The translations under genes were made by a program, and so were the position numbers. DNA of 64,000 nt. Source: Trema orientale (lineage: Eukaryota > Streptophyta > Magnoliopsida > Rosales > Cannabaceae). Location: NCBI GenBank assembly GCA_002914845.1, contig JXTC01000061.1, positions 24,016 to 88,015 of the forward strand, in the 5' to 3' direction. Positions 49,721 to 61,175 of the stretch are shown one piece after another. The stretch's first letter is position 1, and each line of letters begins with the position of its first letter. Under the pieces are notes generated by a model, which was given only the letters and a program-made list of their open reading frames with translations, did not search any database and was not told where the DNA came from.

Positions 49721-50813
49721 TTTTCTTTTTTTTTTTTTAAAGAGAAATTAGGTTCACTTGCCAATTTACAATTATGGAGAAAAGGGTTATTGTTAAAAAA
49801 AATGAAAAGAAAATTCATGTTATATCTATGTGAATATTTGCTAAATCTTTTCGACACAAATTGAATGCTTCACGCAGTTATACATATTAATTAGTTTTGT
49901 CACAAATGTGATTTTGGGGGGAAAAAAAAAAAAAGCAAATAAAAGATATGATGTAATTAGGACAATGAAACTTTTTGGTTATATGCTAAATATTGCAGCA
50001 ATATTTCCATTGAATTCATGACTATTCGGATTTATTAGAAGTATTTTTTATGAGCTAAGCGGGGACGTTTACAAATTGAAGCTGATAAATTAAGCCAAAT
50101 GCCTATTTGTGGGTACTAACAACTAATCATAGGGTAGATTTCGAGTCAATATCAACAAAAGTTGGTCACTGTCACTGAGTTGTGGACTTTTCATTCCATT
50201 TCAAAGATTGTTTACAAGACAGAGCAGTTAGAAACCAAACTTGCAAGGCAAGCCATAACTATAATTACCAATATCTAAAGATTTTTCTTTTTGGTTACGT
50301 TTGCTCTTTGGCCTTTTGTTTTTAAAAATATAATAATCATAATAATAATAGTAAGATTTGAGTTTGCAATATCAATGTCACATATATTCTATAATCTCAT
50401 GATAGAATTCATATGGAGCCAACAAAAATAAAAAAATGTAATTAGTCAAACGCATCTACCTTTGAGCATAATTTTAACCATAACAACTAAAAAAATCATT
50501 TTGGTGTTGTGGCTCTGTGTTTGCTTTGAAGTGCAAATGACAGCCGTATGATGGCGATCAAACGGTGTGTCACGCAGTGATGATCAGTGTCTAAGCAGCA
50601 TACACTTAATAGTAACGGATTAGGTAAAGCTTGGCTCATGTAGGATCCCACACAGGACATGAGAATATGCCAAAACAGTGATAATGTTCTACTGATTAAT
50701 TAAGCTACAGTCAACTTCTCTTCATCGTCAAAGATTTTGCGATCCGTAAAATATGTTGACTATTGACTAAACCATGTGAATTTGTTTTTAAACAAGAACA
50801 TAGATATTTGNTC

Positions 50814-50844
<31 letters not shown>

Positions 50845-52317
50845 GAAGACTTATAAGTTATGCCCATGTGAATATGTTATTTGCTTGCTATTCTAATATG
50901 AATTAACATCTGAACAACCAAAGCTAACATATTTTAGTGTTGTATTGTATATATATTTGCACGATTTGAAATCAAAGTTTCACAATGAATTTATAAGAAA
51001 AAATACGCAAAATATGTCTCATAACAACCCAAATATGAAAAATATGCGTCTCTTATTATTTCTCTGAAAAAAAAAAATATTATGCTTATTAGACCAAAAT
51101 ATCCCCAATGTGTTAAAAAATAATCGAAAATTATTGGATTTCATCATAGTATAAATCATCGAAGTGCAGTGAAATCATTGAAATATTTTGATCCAAAATT
51201 TTTTAGGTACCATACGCTAATATTATAAAATATTATAAAGTTTTATCAAGAGAAGCATATATCTCAAGAGAACTGTTATCATCAATCGCGACTGACGGAT
51301 CTGAATTGCCTATTTTTGTTGGTTCTATGTGAGTCTCGTTTTGGCTCTATATAAATGAACAGTTTAAATCTGTCAATCGTTACTAACAGTAACATATTTT
51401 TATATCTCAAACCTGAGATCTTATATAGTTGAGATACCTAATATTATCTACGTATATAGCACATTTAATATAATTTCTTGTCTATTTAGTCTTCAAATAT
51501 TATAAAGGTGGTCACAACTTACAACAACTTTCTTTAACTAAAACTTTTTTTTTCCACCACCAACAATTTGACGACTAGTAACGATTACAAATGCAACAAA
51601 TATGCATCCCATGATAAAAGAAAGCAAAATTTTTACTTGTACTAGCAAACCCAGGTACAACATACCAAGTTTCTAGATCTGTAGTTTATTAAAAATACAA
51701 AAAAAGTACTTTTTTTTTTAAATTATCTAAAAATTTCATCTCATCTATATATTCCTTTAACAAATATATATATATATAATATTTTGTAGGTTTTATGTCG
51801 CTAACTACAGTAAGGAATTCTTCCTTCCAAAAAAAAAAAAAAAATACAACTAGGAATTATTTACCGCGTATTGTATAAGAAGCAAATGAAAATAAGAAAA
51901 AAGAAGGTGATGATATTCAATTCATATACCATGTATCTTCAAATAAATATAAAATATATATATAAAAAAAATATACCAGTATAATAATTTCATATCACAT
52001 GCTAGCCATTGTCAGAACAAGTGTGAAAGGGATGTGATTTCCACAAAAATCATGCCCCATAGTCCATATGTTTCTCTACATCCAGCAAAAATGAAAGCTT
52101 GCCAAGTACCTACATTAACATGCTATTCTTATTTAATTTTCTAATGGATGCCCAAAAATTTGAAAACTAATGTTTCGATTGAGAATGACACATAACTCCC
52201 GAAATAATTACTAGAAGCATAGGAAAATGTGAAAAAAAAAAGAGAGAGAGAAAAGAAAGAAAAGACAGAATGGTATTACAATCTATGGGGATTTCTTCTG
52301 AACCACATATATGTATA
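49721..52317. other. Intergenic spacer
   Basis: AT-rich with a long poly-T run after an ambiguous base (50811) and several homopolymer tracts. No gene seen. The last 34 bases before the gap duplicate 27588-27621. Confidence 0.5.
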
Positions 52318-53267
52318 NNNNNNNNNNNNNNNNNNNNNNNNNNNNNNNNNNNNNNNNNNNNNNNNNNNNNNNNNNNNNNNNNNNNNNNNNNNNNNNNNNN
52401 NNNNNNNNNNNNNNNNNNNNNNNNNNNNNNNNNNNNNNNNNNNNNNNNNNNNNNNNNNNNNNNNNNNNNNNNNNNNNNNNNNNNNNNNNNNNNNNNNNNN
52501 NNNNNNNNNNNNNNNNNNNNNNNNNNNNNNNNNNNNNNNNNNNNNNNNNNNNNNNNNNNNNNNNNNNNNNNNNNNNNNNNNNNNNNNNNNNNNNNNNNNN
52601 NNNNNNNNNNNNNNNNNNNNNNNNNNNNNNNNNNNNNNNNNNNNNNNNNNNNNNNNNNNNNNNNNNNNNNNNNNNNNNNNNNNNNNNNNNNNNNNNNNNN
52701 NNNNNNNNNNNNNNNNNNNNNNNNNNNNNNNNNNNNNNNNNNNNNNNNNNNNNNNNNNNNNNNNNNNNNNNNNNNNNNNNNNNNNNNNNNNNNNNNNNNN
52801 NNNNNNNNNNNNNNNNNNNNNNNNNNNNNNNNNNNNNNNNNNNNNNNNNNNNNNNNNNNNNNNNNNNNNNNNNNNNNNNNNNNNNNNNNNNNNNNNNNNN
52901 NNNNNNNNNNNNNNNNNNNNNNNNNNNNNNNNNNNNNNNNNNNNNNNNNNNNNNNNNNNNNNNNNNNNNNNNNNNNNNNNNNNNNNNNNNNNNNNNNNNN
53001 NNNNNNNNNNNNNNNNNNNNNNNNNNNNNNNNNNNNNNNNNNNNNNNNNNNNNNNNNNNNNNNNNNNNNNNNNNNNNNNNNNNNNNNNNNNNNNNNNNNN
53101 NNNNNNNNNNNNNNNNNNNNNNNNNNNNNNNNNNNNNNNNNNNNNNNNNNNNNNNNNNNNNNNNNNNNNNNNNNNNNNNNNNNNNNNNNNNNNNNNNNNN
53201 NNNNNNNNNNNNNNNNNNNNNNNNNNNNNNNNNNNNNNNNNNNNNNNNNNNNNNNNNNNNNNNNNNN
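52318..53267. other. Assembly gap (950 N)
   Basis: An unbroken run of 950 N. Long open frames crossing it are artefacts of undefined codons. The right edge is an 11-base G homopolymer (53268-53278), and the left edge is the 34-base sequence also found at 27.6 kb. Confidence 1.
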
Positions 53268-53571
53268 GGGGGGGGGGGAGACACATAATAAGTCCGAAAA
53301 CGTGCCTCCACGACTACGTCTTCTTAATTGTGCACAATCAATCAATGAGGTAGAGCCACGTCAACTAGTTTTGTTTATCCTTTCCCTCCGTTAAACTCGA
53401 AAACGGAATCCAACGTACAAATATTCGAATCTTCTTCTTTTCATTGAACGGAATCCGTACCTAGAATTTACAAATGTGCCACTGTATTACGGGGCACGGA
53501 CGAGATATACAAGAAAATCCGGCCGAAACAAGGACACAGAAAAGTCCGAATCGGGCCGGTGAACCGTCTCG

Positions 53572-53585
53572 TTATGACGTCATAA
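53572..53585. promoter_or_regulatory. Perfect 14-bp bZIP-type palindrome upstream of ACR8
   Basis: TTATGACGTCATAA is identical to its reverse complement and contains TGACGTCA, the C-box/CRE-like core bound by plant bZIP proteins (TGA and related groups). It lies about 810 bases upstream of the ACR8 start. Nearby on the same side are TACGTGG (about 53647), TACGTGGCGTC (about 53759) and CACGTG (53894-53899), giving four ACGT-core sites before the TATA box. Confidence 0.55.
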
Positions 53586-54008
53586 TTCCGGGTCTGGCAA
53601 AATCTCTACTTTATTACCAAGAGGGGGAGTGGGTCCCACTAACAGCTACGTGGACCAACCCTTCCCGTTCATCATAGAATAATCAGCTAATTACACCCTC
53701 TAGCCGTCTAGCGACTCCCATCGCTACTGTGGAGTCGAACACACGCAAAGTTGAAGCATACGTGGCGTCAGAGCTGGACTTCAGAGCTGACGCGTCATTT
53801 GCTTAATGGTTGACCGGTAAAGAGAGAGAGAGAGAGAAGTAGGTCAGGGTGGGGGCAGGCAGGGCAGGCTTGAGCGGGCAGGCACTACTCACGCACGTGA
53901 AGGCGTGGTTTTTCAAATAATAAAAATAGAAATAAAATATTGAGATAGAGGAAGAAAAAGGAAATTAATTAAACTTTTTTTAAAAAAAAAAGAAATAAAT
54001 ACTGGAAA

Positions 54009-54018
54009 TATATAAATA
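54009..54018 (+). promoter_or_regulatory. TATA box of the ACR8 gene
   Basis: TATATAAATA sits 377 bases upstream of the ACR8 ATG, in a region with no other comparable TATA sequence. Transcription would start near 54040-54050, giving a leader of about 350 bases that contains the GA tract and a uORF. Confidence 0.6.
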
Positions 54019-54116
54019 AGAGCCTCTCATGGAGGTAGAGAGTTAAGAACAAGGCGTGCTTTGCGCTTTGAAATTGAGTAAGAGAGAGAAAGGGACAGTA
54101 ACTCTTTGTGGCGAGT

Positions 54117-54151
<35 letters not shown>
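54117..54151 (+). repeat. (GA)n tract in the ACR8 5' leader
   Basis: About 17 GA dinucleotides followed by GGGGGAGAGAGG. A shorter GA tract lies upstream near 53821-53838. GA repeats in plant leaders can recruit BBR/BPC proteins; here that is inference. Confidence 0.85.
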
Positions 54152-54154
<3 letters not shown>

Positions 54155-54187
54155 GAGAGAGGTGTGTTTGTTTGGTGAAGATTGTTA

Positions 54188-54211
54188 ATGGCGATTGGGT
54201 TTAAGGCCTGA
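54188..54211 (+). promoter_or_regulatory. Seven-codon uORF in the ACR8 leader
   Basis: ATG at 54188 opens MAIGFKA and stops at TGA (54209-54211), 183 bases before the main start. If the TATA box at 54009 is used, this uORF is in the mRNA, and no other ATG intervenes before 54395. It could modulate translation; conservation is unknown. Confidence 0.5.
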
Positions 54212-54394
54212 ACCAGAAGCAAATAAAAGTAGGTGTATCTAGTAAAGCATTGGGTTCTAAGGGAGCTTCTTCTTCTTCGATTCTATCGTCTCTTTCGTCT
54301 TCAGAGCTTTAAAAAACAGTCTCAAAGGAACAAAGAGTCTCTTCTAGTTTGCTCTAGAGGGCTCTTAAAAGGAACATAAGAAGCAGAGAGAAAT

Positions 54395-56806
54395 ATGGAC
54401 GAGTATGAGAAGCTCGTTTTCCGCATGAACACACCCGGGTCAGTTTCTTGTAGTTTATAAACATTTCTGGGTTTTCCCTGATTTTTAATTCTCTCTCTGT
54501 TTTGCCATAGTTTCTGTAGTTTATCATTTTTTTGGGTTTTTTTGGGTTTTTTTTTTTTTTTTTTTTTCGTTTTTGGCTTCTCCCTTCGTCTCTGCAAAAA
54601 TTTTTCCGATCCAAATTTTCGGGGGGTTTTGAAACGTTCTTTTTGGTCCCCTGAACACACTACCCTTTACTTTCCTTNAAGTCTCTTAGTTCTACTAATT
54701 CAGATCTCTTCCTTAATTTCCCTTTTGAGTTTTCTGGAAACTTTTTTTTTTGGTCAAAAATTTCAACTCCCCAGTTGAAAATCTCTGATACCCACAATTC
54801 AATTTTCACCGTATGATCATTATTTTTAAGTTTTTTTTTTTTTTTTAATTTTGTTTCTGATTTTTTCTTTCACCTGATTTCTTATGATTTACAGATGTGA
54901 ACACAATCTTATTGGTTAGACTTTTTCAAAGACTATAGCTTTTCTCTGACTTGACCTTTCTTTCTATGGTTTTGTACAGGGTCGTGATCGACAATGCCGT
55001 TTGCTCCACTGCGACTCTGGTCAAGGTTAGCTTCCTCTTCTACGAAACGAAAAGTAACCCATTAAAGTTAGCTCCTTAAATTAATTATTCCATGAAAAAA
55101 TTGACTTATCGTCTTTGTCTTCTTCTTGCTTGGTCTATAGGTTGATAGTGCCAGGAGACATGGAATTTTACTAGAAGCTGTTCAGGTCCTCACGGATCTG
55201 AACCTTTCCATTAAAAAAGCTTACATTTCTTCGGATGGAAGGTGGTTCATGGATGGTAAGAAAAGTTTACTATGTACTATTTCTTTTTCTTCTCCCTTTT
55301 TGGTAGCCACCCTCCCCCAAAAAAAGTGTTCTAAGCAAAGTTCATCTTTTTTAGTGGAGATTGGTGTTGTTATTGGATTAAGTCTTGACCTGGGTTCTGC
55401 TTGATTTGGTGCAGTTTTTCATGTCACTGATCAAAACGGAAATAAATTAACGGATGAGAGCCTCATTAGTTACATTGAGAAGGTAATCATCGTACAAAAG
55501 ATTGGTATGTTATGGAAAATTTAAGTTCAGGAGTTTATTGCCCTGGTCTGGAAATTAATGCTGAAATTGTTTGAACTTGTTTCAGTCCCTTGTTAACATT
55601 CACTACCAAAAATCCAACGAAATTAACAGATTAACGGCGCTGGAGCTAACTGGAACGGACAGGGTTGGGCTTCTCTCCGAGGTTTTTGCCGTCCTAGCTG
55701 ACCTTCAGTGCAATGTGGTGGAGGCCAAGGTGTGGACACACAACGGTCGAATCGCTTCGCTTATCAATGTAAAGGACTGCGACTCGGGTTGCCCGATTGA
55801 GGATTCTCAGAAAATCGACCGAATCGAAGCTTTGTTAAGGAATGTTCTCAAAGGAGACAATGACATTCGAAGCGCCAAAACCTCTGTTTCTATGGCCGTC
55901 ACACACACGGAGAGGAGGCTACATCAGATGATGTTCGCAGACCGGGACTACGAAAGAAAGCCCATCTTGCAGTTTTCGGCGGACTCTCCGTTGGTGACCG
56001 TGCAGAACTTGGCGGAAAGGGGTTACTCGGTGGTTAATGTTCAGTGCAAAGATAGAACCAAGCTTTTGTTTGATGTCGTTTGCACATTAACAGATATGGA
56101 TTATGTGGTTTTCCATGCCACTATTAACACAGCACGAGATAGAGCTTGCTTGGTGAGCATTTTTCTCTTGTCTAATTGCTTTCTGTGGTCATAATTTTTG
56201 TTCCTGAACATCCAATTAACTTGGGTTTTTTTCTAAATTTGTTATAGGAGTTTTACATAAGACATAGAGATGGAACCCCAATTAGCTCAGAACCAGAACG
56301 ACAACGTGTGATACAATGTTTACAAGCGGCCATTCAAAGAAGGGCCTCCGAGGTATATATTTTAAGCATTATGTATTTAACTTCTTGAGACAATTATTAT
56401 GTTATTATTGTGGATAATAATTCTTATTCCATACTAATTTCAGGGTGTGAGGCTAGAATTGTGCACTGCGGACAGACTGTGTCTTTTAGCCGATGTGACA
56501 AGAACATTCCGAGAGAATGGCCTAAACGTGACAAGGGCTGAGATATCCACCTCCGGTGAAACGGCTCGAAACATTTTCTATGTCACCGATGCGATTGGGA
56601 ACCCGGCGGATCCAAAAACCATCGAATCTGTCCGGCAGAAAATAGGGCTGAGTAACTTGAAAGTGAAGGAATTGCCATTGGTTTATCACACCAAGGCTGA
56701 AAGCGAAGAGGAAGCAGTTGGGGTTGGTGGGGCAGTGTTGTTATCACTTGGGAGCTTAGTGAGAAGGAATCTATACAATTTGGGATTGATTAGATCATAT
56801 TTTTAA
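54395..56806 (+). CDS. ACR8: ACT domain-repeat protein, ACR8 type (435 aa, 7 exons)
   Basis: Plant ACR protein built of four ACT domains, the fold that binds amino acids in metabolic enzymes and in bacterial GlnD. ACR proteins are taken to be amino-acid or nitrogen sensors without an enzyme domain; Arabidopsis ACR genes respond to hormones and stress. Exons: 54395-54438, 54980-55025, 55141-55255, 55415-55482, 55586-56152, 56248-56352, 56444-56806; total 1308 nt, GT-AG introns, stop TAA. ACT1 about 22-88 ([20 protein letters not shown]), ACT2 about 109-185 ([20 protein letters not shown]), ACT3 about 236-305 ([17 protein letters not shown]), ACT4 about 317-390 ([18 protein letters not shown]). 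The start [14 protein letters not shown] and the end [18 protein letters not shown] match ACR8 better than ACR4 or ACR6, and Arabidopsis ACR8 is similar in length (about 441 aa). In ACT4 the DRxGLL motif reads DRLCLL, so the turn glycine is cysteine. One N (54678) is intronic. Confidence 0.95.
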
Positions 56807-57095
56807 GCAAGAGTTTAGACACACAAAAAGGGCAATTTGGTAGTAGAAGATTTGTCCACTTAGTTGGCATATAATATTCTTTGCTTGAGGTTTGGGCTTT
56901 GTGTACATAGAAAAGAGAAAAGTTACTAGAAACAAAGAAAAAGGTGGAATTGGTAATAGTAGTAGTTGTTTAATGTTGGGTTTGGTTGGTAGAATTGATA
57001 GGCACCAATTTAAATGCTTTTGTTTGAATTATAGGCAGAGGGATGAAGAAACAGATGGGAATGTTATAAGGGTGTTGGTGGGGGGAAAGTATTTC

Positions 57096-57133
<38 letters not shown>

Positions 57134-60100
57134 ACTGGTTTATTGTTGGCACGCAGAGAAGAGAAGATTAGGTATTAGGACAAAAAAGAAAGATATTGGG
57201 TTTATACAGGACATTTCTCCACACGTTTGTACATAAACATGTTAAGTATTAGTACTAATGGTTGACCTGAGATTTTTTTATTGTTTATATATCTTTCATT
57301 CTCTTCTTACTTATCCAAATTCTCTGGTTGTATTTTGTGCCCAACCCTTTGAAAAGAAGAATCTGTTAACTGTGTTATTGGAATCTTAGGCGATTTGGAC
57401 ACCTCTAGTCTCACTACAAATCCAGGAGTTTGAGATACCCTTATTGTTCATAAATTAATTTTTAGAAGAAAATCTGAAATGGAGTTACGAACTTACTACA
57501 ATATATTATAACGATGTCAAAGAAACATCTATTTAAATATTAAACGGACAACTCCGAGTAGTACTCATCATCTTAAGGAGTTTGGTACCTAAGAGCTATC
57601 CATAACCAGTGTAAGGCATAGATCAATAAAAAAAAAAAGAAGAAGAAGAAGAATAGGATTGCATCAAACACTTGCAAAGTACAACCAACGATATTTGTAT
57701 TTATTTAAAGCTTTTCTTGTTATATATACGTTTTAGATGATTGCTTTCCTCCTATAGCATGTTTAACTTTGTAAAATCAAATTTCACTTTCTTTTCTTAT
57801 TATAGTAAAACTTCATATAGTCAAGTTTTATTCATTGTTTCTAATGCTTCAAGTTGCTTCTTCTAGTGTAGTTAACAAAAACACCATCTTCCAAATTATG
57901 ATTGCTAACTTCTCCTATAGCTTTTCCTATACAAAAAAAAATTAAAAAAAAAAAACCCTAACTTCTACTATAGCTTCAATTACATTCTTACAAAAATTGT
58001 TTCACACTTATTTTGGGTGGATGGCTATATGTGTTTTTCTATTTAATTTGGACTTCTTTCTCTCTTTCAATGGGTTAAGTTAAAATTTTGAATTTCAAAA
58101 TTGAGAATGTGTTGTACAAAGGGACGCCTAATAGGCCAACTGCATGATATACTTGGATGGTTCATAAAATTCTTCTTACTAGTTAATATATGTATATATG
58201 ATATGAATAAACTAAGGACCCGTTATTAATTCAAATATAATACAACATTTAGAGAGTAGTCAAAGATTTGTGAGAGAAAAAGAAGACAAAGGATTCATAA
58301 AATATTTGTTTGTGAGAGTGTGAGAGACGGCTGGTTGTTTTTGCTTTTTTTCTCTCCCAAGAGAAAACACCATGACTACCGACACTTGGTCGATCCCAAA
58401 TGCGAAATGGTCACCTTCTTATTTTCCTTCTTCTTTTTTCTTCTTTCGAATAAAAAAATTCCAAATATCTAAACAACAAATATGAAAGATGTTTAGATTC
58501 TTCTCTTTAATTTACATATTTATTCTCTTCAATTTGCTCAACTTACTAACATCCATTACCTTAGTAGTACTATAGTCCGACATGTCGTAATATTAGTCAA
58601 CTTTGATTAGTGTTATAGTCACGTATGTAGCACGTCGACTAATCTCAACATTCTATATGGGTGAACTGTAAACCAATCTAAATACCATTTTTGAAACCTA
58701 TCCTAAATAAAAGACTATGATATATCAAATTCGTCACAAACTAGCACAATTGTAACACTTTTTAAGTGGAAACAACACATAAGTTGCCTAGTAATTTTTA
58801 AGCCCATTTACATTATTTTTTTTAAGGAGGTACATTATAAATTGTGTCAACTTATTTGTTATACGTAATTATTTAATTGTTCACTTTTTTTCTACCGTGA
58901 CATGAATTTTTTTTTTTGGTGGTGGGTGGTGGGTATAATTTTGTATTAACTTGAACCCAGAATCCCTACCAATTTCAACAAGGCAAAGAACATACAATTT
59001 ATTGCTGCCCAACAAAATTTTTGATGTCCAAGTTATCCAAGCTGTGAGAATCTGATCAAAATCACCAAATTGGTAGTTAGTGACTGTGGTACAGAGAGAA
59101 AGAGAGAGACGTAGGTTTGGGTTGGTGGTGAACAACTAAGAGAGTTTGACTTTGATAAAAGAAATAGAAAGTGAGCTTGGGGTTAGAACCAAAGCCAAGG
59201 CTTGGCTGTAACTTGTAAGAAAAAGAGTAACATGGCGCCAACTACGCCGGTTAACAAGGATAGCTGAGCTGGTGTCTCTTGTACTTTTTGTGGATTTGCA
59301 CACAGATAAGCAAAGGGCCAACGCGACAATCACGTGCACTTCTTGCCCTTTTGAATTTTTCTTATTTATTTTTTTTAAGGGCTTTCCTTTACATAGTCTT
59401 GTCACTAGTTTTGTGCTCTCTTATTCTCTCGTAATCTGGTCTAAATAGCACATGAACGGTTCATTTCATACGGATACTTCAGATTCTTGGTTTATTTGAC
59501 CCTTTTCTGGCTCAAAAAATGCATTTTAGTCATAATTTTTTTTAAGTATAGTTTTCTGTTTTGATATATTATAATTAGCTAAATGGGTTTATGTTAGAAA
59601 TATTAAGAATCATTGTGTTTGTTATTACAAATAGATTCTTGTGCCTGTCCAAAGTACAATAAGGCTTGTAGCCTTATATATAACAATATGTTAGAGCATC
59701 GAAATAAGTGACGTATCGAAATAAGTGACGTATCTTATGTTGAAAAATAATGCATGGGACAGTGGTCATATGAAATTTGGGGAAGTCTTCAACTATGTAG
59801 GCACTAGGCAATCCTCTCATTTGTTTACAATATGTTTTTTTCTTTTCTTTTTGAAGGCATTTGTTTTATAATATGTTATTGGTGTCATAATTCTCATAAA
59901 GGTACCAAATTCATCCCCTGAAAATAGAAACGTACGGCCGATAATATATATTCAAGTACTCCATAGCTCCATTTTATACATATTCATCAAGCATCACCGT
60001 ATCAAAAGATAAGTATGAATCGGGTCCTTTATAAATGGAGATTCCAAATAATTTCTCCTTAAATTAATTAACTGTATCTTTGATATCTTTTTATAAAATA

Positions 60101-60671
60101 CAGATGTTTTGATTAATATGCTTGATTCTAAGGTTGGTTCTCATTGTGAAATCACTTACTTGGACAAACAAATTGACCATAGAGCGAAAAAATGAAAATG
60201 ATCTTTCACACTCAATTAACAACTTTTTTTTTTCCTTTAGCCAGATTGAGTTTCCACTCAAGTCATTCAGATAATTGTTTTATTTTTTGTGGAATACTTC
60301 TAGAAATTCGATAATAAAAGCTTACTACAAATTTATGGGATAGAAGGTTGACATGTTCATCAAGAATCCTGTACAGAATATATATTCTAAGCTCATATTT
60401 TCAGATGTTTATTCCAAAACTTTCTTATTCATGATATATTATGAATTTGATTCTTTAGGCATAAATACTTGGAATCTTGATATAATTTTTCTTTTAAAGG
60501 AAATACATTTTAATTAGCTCGCGTAAAGGTAATTGATTATGTCTTTTGAATCCGTACGCTTACTACTCTTGATTCGATTTGATGCATTTTTGTGGTTGTG
60601 CTTGAATTAATGTTCTTTTGCGTCACTAACGTTTTGCATATATATTTAGTAGGCTATAACCATTTTAATAG
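56807..60671. other. ACR8 3' region and intergenic spacer
   Basis: The ACR8 3' UTR probably ends before the (AT)n tract at 57099-57128. The rest is AT-rich and non-coding. A short tandem copy, GAAATAAGTGACGTATC twice at about 59700-59735, carries two TGACGTA words. Frames on the minus strand at 58.9-59.4 kb are not recognisable. Confidence 0.5.
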
Positions 60672-60775
60672 AAAGAAAATTATCCAATAAAAACACCCAA
60701 CTCTCTTATATATTACTATATATAAAGAAAATTATCCAATAGAAAAACACACAACTCTCTTAGATATTGCTATAC
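60672..60775 (+). repeat. Tandem duplication, period 52 bp
   Basis: AAAGAAAATTATCCAATA begins at 60672 and again at 60724. The copies continue through ACAACTCTCTTA(T/G)ATATT with a few mismatches. A smaller direct repeat (GCCATAAGATA...AGAAT.CTCG) follows at about 60810-60868. Non-coding. Confidence 0.75.
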
Positions 60776-60984
60776 ATCCCCTTACTCACCAAGACAGTAC
60801 GGAAAATAAGCCATAAGATAGATAAGAATACTCGTACGGTAAAAAAGCCATAAGATAAGAATTCTCGAGGATAAAATGGAAACCAATATATTATATAGTT
60901 TTAGAAAAACATCTTTGGTTTTCTCTTGTCACTATTTGCATAACAGATTATATCAAACTCTTCTGGTGGGGTTAAATAATAGAT

Positions 60985-61175
60985 TAAAAGGAGTTTGTTT
61001 GATCGGAGAATCCAACAAAGTGAGAACTACTAGCTAGGTGCTTTTTAAACCTTGTTTGTTTATTGTAAGCTGTTTTCTTTTGTAAGTGGAATCTCCTTTA
61101 TGTATATATTTGTACATTTTTATGTATATATATTCTTGTTTGTGGCCTTTTCTGGTTCATGTTCATACAACTTTT
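60985..61175 (+). repeat. Diverged repeat, copy 1 (partner at 62655-62810)
   Basis: Contains GAATCCAACAAAG, then GGAATCTCCTTTATG, then TGTGGCCTTTTCTGG and TGTTCATACAACTTTT. The same words occur in the same order in the segment at 62.66-62.81 kb, with different spacing. It is non-coding in all frames. The nature of the repeat is unknown. Confidence 0.5.

Noticed and set aside
52167-53394. Several long open frames on both strands
   Set aside because: They run through 950 N that translate as undefined residues; the resolved ends are short and unrelated to any family.
53474-53677. 67-codon plus-strand frame upstream of ACR8
   Set aside because: No family resemblance. It sits in the promoter region with the ACGT-core motifs, and its openness follows from locally higher GC.
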